9,085 nt of DNA, from contig JAFNXT010000251.1 in assembly GCA_017378975.1 (NCBI GenBank), positions 1-9,085 of the forward strand, written 5' to 3'. Source of the stretch: Oscillospiraceae bacterium. GTDB taxonomy: Bacteria > Bacillota > Clostridia > Oscillospirales > Oscillospiraceae. The translations under genes and the position numbers were made by a program. Shown here one piece after another: positions 6,212 through 9,085 of this stretch (its first letter is position 1; each line of letters begins with the position of its first letter). The notes beneath the pieces are model-generated. The model was not told where the DNA came from. It ran no database searches and saw only the letters and a program-made list of their open reading frames with translations.

Positions 6212-6427
6212 TCATTCGGCGTCCTTTTGGAATTCGAGGATGTCGCCGGGCTGGCAGTCCAGCACGTCGCAGATCGCGGCCAGCGTGGAGAAACGGATGG
6301 CGTTGACCTTATTGTTTTTGATCTTGGACAGGTTCACGTTGGAGATGCCCACGCGGTCAGCCAGCTCGTTGAGGGAGATCTTCCGCGCCACCATCATCCG
6401 GTCCAGTCGAAGGATGATATTCCCCAT
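6212..6427 (-). CDS. Small XRE/Cro-type HTH transcriptional regulator
   Basis: A 71-residue DNA-binding protein that is essentially one Cro/C1-type helix-turn-helix domain: ISLNELADRVGISNVNLSKIKNNKV (residues 17-41) carries the HTH, followed by the hydrophobic helices STLAAICDVLDCQPGDILEF (47-66), typical of the YozG-like group. No other domain is present. Its start at 6427 follows the DUF2975 stop by 10 bases. The sequence TAAGGAGG contains both that stop codon and this gene's ribosome site, so the two are translationally coupled. The pair is a recurrent arrangement in Firmicutes. Autoregulation is likely given the repeats at the operon promoter. The bound signal is unknown. Confidence 0.9.
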   Translation of the reverse strand: MGNIILRLDRMMVARKISLNELADRVGISNVNLSKIKNNKVNAIRFSTLAAICDVLDCQPGDILEFQKDAE

Positions 6428-6437
6428 GGCGACCTCC

Positions 6438-6995
6438 TTACAGCAGACCGTCCACGTCCTCTTCCAGAGCGGCGCCGTGGACGAAGAACTGCGTCAGGCT
6501 CAGGACGATGATCCCGAGGAGGATGCCGCCGAGGTCGAGGCTGATCTCAGTGCTCTCCACGCCGGTGACCAGACGGATGATCACGCTCATGATGAAGCCG
6601 ATCACAGGCACGGCTATGGCGAAGATGCCGATCTCCTTCATCATGCGGATGTTGTCGGGCTGGAAGGGAGAGGCGTTCTCAGAGTTCTTGAAGATAAGGT
6701 GCAGGTCCCGGAAGACCATGGCCATGAGGATCAGGATCAGGGTGCCGCCGATGCTGAAGAGCAGGAACGACGTCAGATCTACGTTGCCGTCCACCGCGGG
6801 AGCCATGATCTGGAAGCCGTAGACCTCCAGCTCCGTGCCGCAGCATTCCTTCACGTCCAGATCCACGAACAGCCCAAGCCACTGGGGAGCGACCTGAGAG
6901 CAGACAGCGGCGGCGGCCAGCAGAGCCGCGCCCACCCAATGGAAGACCTCCAGGATCTTCGTGACGACCTTACCGAGTTTGTTGATGTTTTTCAT
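6438..6995 (-). CDS. DUF2975 membrane protein
   Basis: A 185-residue integral membrane protein of the DUF2975 family, whose biochemical role is not established. Four hydrophobic helices are visible at about 18-38, 74-96, 121-145 and 154-174. Segment 40-73 between the first two contains an adjacent Cys pair (51-52). The loop after helix two, FRDLHLIFKNSENASPF, is followed by DNIRMMKEIG, the conserved region of the family. The start at 6995 has GGGAGG (7005-7010, read on the minus strand) nine bases upstream. It is the first gene of an operon with the XRE regulator. In such pairs the membrane protein may sense something or restrain the regulator, but this is inference. The C-terminus is acidic (LEEDVDGLL). 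Confidence 0.88.
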   Translation of the reverse strand: MKNINKLGKVVTKILEVFHWVGAALLAAAAVCSQVAPQWLGLFVDLDVKECCGTELEVYGFQIMAPAVDGNVDLTSFLLFSIGGTLILILMAMVFRDLHLIFKNSENASPFQPDNIRMMKEIGIFAIAVPVIGFIMSVIIRLVTGVESTEISLDLGGILLGIIVLSLTQFFVHGAALEEDVDGLL

Positions 6996-7029
6996 TTTTT
7001 AATTCCTCCCAGTTGTTTTCGGTGAGGTG

Positions 7030-7058
7030 ATGATAACACACGAATTAACGTTTGTCAA
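7030..7058 (-). promoter_or_regulatory. Sigma-A promoter of the DUF2975-XRE operon
   Basis: On the minus strand TTGACA (7053-7058) and TATCAT (7030-7035) are 17 bases apart, 11 of 12 consensus positions. The start is expected near 7023, about 28 bases before the DUF2975 start codon. Confidence 0.87.
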
Positions 7059-7103
7059 TAGGAATTTAACGAGAAACATTAAAAACATTTCGATAGACGT
7101 TAA
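7045..7103. repeat. TTAACG repeat array, putative operators
   Basis: TTAACG occurs on the plus strand at 7045-7050 and 7066-7071, exactly 21 bases (two helical turns) apart and in the related contexts GAATTAACG and GAATTTAACG. An inverted copy, CGTTAA, is at 7098-7103. The first copy lies in the promoter spacer and the second just upstream of the -35. Two AAACATT copies (7074-7080, 7083-7089) lie between the second and third. This is a plausible binding array for the XRE regulator encoded in the same operon. Confidence 0.6.
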
Positions 7104-7122
7104 ATGCTCCAAAGGTGTGAAA

Positions 7123-7154
7123 ATGACGGGCGTGTGTCGACACACGCCCGTCAT
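7123..7154 (-). terminator. 32-bp perfect palindrome, terminator of the repeat-domain protein gene
   Basis: Positions 7123-7138 and 7139-7154 are perfect inverted copies, giving a 14-bp GC-rich stem with a TCGA loop. It starts six bases after the stop of the minus-strand gene and is followed on that strand by TTTCACACC (TTTTC including the last stem base). It also insulates the DUF2975 promoter just to the left. Confidence 0.8.
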
Positions 7155-7160
7155 CGGTAT

Positions 7161-9074
7161 TCAGTAGTCCCAGCCCTGACAGGTCATGATGATCCGGACC
7201 ATGGCTTGGGTCTCGGTAGAGGTACGGATGTCCAGAGAGAAGCCGTTGTTGGAATAGTACCAGCTTTCGTAGGAGGTGGAGGTGCTGGCCTTGAACTCGT
7301 CGGTGACCACTTCCTCCACATGGGCCTTCGTACAGGAGAAGTCCAGATCCATGGGCAGCTCCAGCGGCACGTTGTGGTGGGCGGATACGTCGATCTTTTG
7401 GACGGCGCAGTTCACGGGAGTGGTCTGGTAGTCCGCGTGATTGAAGACGGAGAGCTTGAGCTCCAGACCCTCACGGCGCAACCGGATGGTCCCGCTGTTG
7501 CCGGCGGGGATGGCGTGGGGCTGTTCGATGATCCTCCAACCGTTGTCGGTGAAGGCGGTCACCGGCGCCGGGAGCCGGTACAGGTCGCCGCCCAGACGGA
7601 GGATGGGCATCTTGTAGTCGGAGCCCAGCGCTTCCGGCGCCACATAGCTGTCCAGATAAGCCGGACGGGTGGTGTCCGTATCGGTGGTGCCGTCGTTGGC
7701 GGTGTCCTTATTGGTCACGGTGACGTAGGACAGCTTGGTACGGTCCGTGTCCGTATAGCAGTAGAACCGGACCAGATCTCCGGAGCTGTCGTCCGGGCGG
7801 TAGGTCAGGGAAACGGCATCGGAATAGTCGCTCCGGGAAGCGGGCACGCCGAAGGCGGCCAGGATCTCCTCCAAGGAGGACCGGGCGGTGATGCCTTTGG
7901 CCAGTTTGGCATCCACGTTGGAACGGACATCCCAAGTGAGCGATACCACACGACAATCCTTGATGGCCTTCGGCTCCGGGCTGGGGTTATGGACGGATAC
8001 CTGGAGCCGCTTGCCGTTGAGGGACATATAGAAAGCGTCGGTGCCATGGCCTTCCACGGCGTAGGTGTCTTGATAACCGGCGGAGGAGATCGTCCAGCCT
8101 GCGGCGGAAAGGGTATCATAGGCGCAGGGGAGCCCGATCACCGTGCCCTCCAGCTCGATGGTATGCCGGAACAGGTCGTCGGACATGGTGACACCGTCCT
8201 GATATACCGATCCCTCGCCGGGTCGGCTGGGGTAGTTCCTGACGGTGATGGAGGTGCCGTCGGCATAGCACATGAATTTGACTTCGTTTTGGGGGGCGTC
8301 CTTTTTCTGATAGGAGAGCGAAACGTAGGTGGAGCCATCGTTCCGATAGGCAGGCTCGCCGTAGGCGGCGATGATCTCATCGGCGGTGGACCGGGCGGAG
8401 ATGCCCTTGGGGAGCTGCCCGTCGATGCCGTAGTCCGCATCCCAGGAGAAGCCCACGATCCGGCAGTCCCGGATCTCGGTGGCGTTGCCGCCGGGGTTGT
8501 GGGCGCTGACGTACAGCTTCCTGCCGTTACAGGTCATGGTGAAATGCTCTGTGCCGCCGCCTTTGACCTTGAAGCCGTCGTGATAGTCGGTAGAAGAGAT
8601 GGTCCAGCCGGCGGCGGTGAGCTCATCAAAGCCACAGGGGAGCCTGAAGACCGTGCCATCGATCTGCACGGTGTAGTCGAACAAGTCACCGGACAGTGTC
8701 GGCTCCGGTACGGTGGGGGCGGTGGCTTCCGTTTGGGTGGTGGGCCCGGTGGATCCCGTTTGGGTGGTGGGGGCGATGGTCTGTGCCGGGGCAGTGGGAT
8801 CCGGTCCGTCTCCGCCCTTCATGGCCACCATGCAGATCAGGATGATCAGCGCCGCCAACACGGCTCCCAGCATGGCGAAGATGGGCCAACGGCTGGTCCT
8901 GGCCGGGGGAGCCACAGGGGCTGGGGCCTGTACCACGGGATCGGCAGGTGCCGCCTTGGGCTGGATCCGACAGCATTGGAGGATCGGGGCATCCAGCAGG
9001 CACCGGAGGAACTGCGCTTCGGACTTGTGGTGCTTGCGGAACAGGGATTGGCTGGAGTTGAGCTGCAGGCGCAT
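7161..9074 (-). CDS. Membrane-anchored protein with three copies of an unrecognised extracellular domain
   Basis: The 637-residue frame has a single transmembrane helix (about 64-86, IFAMLGAVLAALIILICMVAM) preceded by Arg/Pro-rich sequence, then a Pro/Thr linker (about 89-127) suited to a cell-wall stalk, then a large polar C-terminal part. That part has three related units: about 128-281, 298-455 and 489-630. Units 1 and 2 share LF(x)2T(V/I)x(I/L)(D/E)GTV, LPC..(F/Y)D.L.AAGWTISS, an N.GRKL/N.GKRL strand, HNP, (I)(R/K)DCR(I/V)V and an ARS..EI.AA(Y/F)G.PA motif. Unit 3 is divergent but keeps DLYRLP and NGWRI. The N-terminal ~60 residues are likely cytoplasmic. No ribosome site precedes the ATG at 9074, and the frame stays open to the window edge (LKG before it), so the gene may start further right. 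I do not recognise the domain; a lipoprotein or enzyme role is not supported. Confidence 0.8.
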   Translation of the reverse strand: MRLQLNSSQSLFRKHHKSEAQFLRCLLDAPILQCCRIQPKAAPADPVVQAPAPVAPPARTSRWPIFAMLGAVLAALIILICMVAMKGGDGPDPTAPAQTIAPTTQTGSTGPTTQTEATAPTVPEPTLSGDLFDYTVQIDGTVFRLPCGFDELTAAGWTISSTDYHDGFKVKGGGTEHFTMTCNGRKLYVSAHNPGGNATEIRDCRIVGFSWDADYGIDGQLPKGISARSTADEIIAAYGEPAYRNDGSTYVSLSYQKKDAPQNEVKFMCYADGTSITVRNYPSRPGEGSVYQDGVTMSDDLFRHTIELEGTVIGLPCAYDTLSAAGWTISSAGYQDTYAVEGHGTDAFYMSLNGKRLQVSVHNPSPEPKAIKDCRVVSLTWDVRSNVDAKLAKGITARSSLEEILAAFGVPASRSDYSDAVSLTYRPDDSSGDLVRFYCYTDTDRTKLSYVTVTNKDTANDGTTDTDTTRPAYLDSYVAPEALGSDYKMPILRLGGDLYRLPAPVTAFTDNGWRIIEQPHAIPAGNSGTIRLRREGLELKLSVFNHADYQTTPVNCAVQKIDVSAHHNVPLELPMDLDFSCTKAHVEEVVTDEFKASTSTSYESWYYSNNGFSLDIRTSTETQAMVRIIMTCQGWDY

Positions 9075-9085
9075 GCCCTTCAGGA

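Noticed and set aside
6240..7025. A 261-codon plus-strand frame over the DUF2975-XRE operon
   Set aside because: It is His/Asp/Glu-rich with no domain, and both minus-strand genes have clear ribosome sites and family features.
1..9085. CRISPR array, tRNA, rRNA, insertion-sequence transposase or phage genes
   Set aside because: No regularly spaced repeats, cloverleaf-like sequences, transposase motifs or phage structural genes were seen on either strand.

Overview
The window looks like chromosomal DNA from a GC-rich, low-oxygen Gram-positive bacterium, most likely a gut Oscillospirales/Ruminococcaceae-type Clostridia. The signs are strong GGAGG-type ribosome sites, good sigma-A promoters, a ROK-type (Firmicutes) glucokinase, an intracellular GH2 glycosidase, a QueT transporter behind a preQ1 riboswitch, and an XRE/DUF2975 pair. 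The organism is inferred from gene types only. Gaps between genes are short (at most about 240 bases), and each holds recognisable promoters or terminators.

Left part (1-2041): a glucose-6-phosphate isomerase gene (minus strand) lies head to head with a ROK glucokinase gene (plus strand). Together they cover the first steps of glucose use. The isomerase is broken: after about residue 239 of a usual ~450 the homology stops, and the remaining leftward DNA (about 1-140) carries a different, out-of-frame open reading frame of lower GC. This is either a real rearrangement or an assembly/chimera join.

Middle (2042-5498): a GH2 beta-galactosidase-type enzyme with its own promoter, a strong terminator and an unusual Met/Gly-rich C-terminal module is followed by an M14 metallocarboxypeptidase resembling gamma-D-glutamyl-diamino acid peptidases. 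Sugar released by the GH2 enzyme could feed the glucokinase next door.

Right-middle (5499-7103): a well-formed promoter drives a leader that folds as a class I preQ1 riboswitch with a readable antiterminator/terminator switch, followed by queT (TTG start). A bidirectional terminator separates it from a convergent minus-strand operon: a DUF2975 four-helix membrane protein and a 71-residue XRE/Cro-type regulator. Their promoter carries repeated TTAACG elements that look like operators.

Right end (7123-9085): a single-pass membrane-anchored protein (minus strand) with a Pro/Thr-rich stalk and three copies of an unrecognised ~170-residue extracellular domain. Its 5' end may continue past the window. 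A 32-bp perfect palindrome serves as its terminator.

The items most worth a second look are the isomerase breakpoint, the complete preQ1-I switch, the triplicated surface domain, the operator array, and the GH2 C-terminal module.
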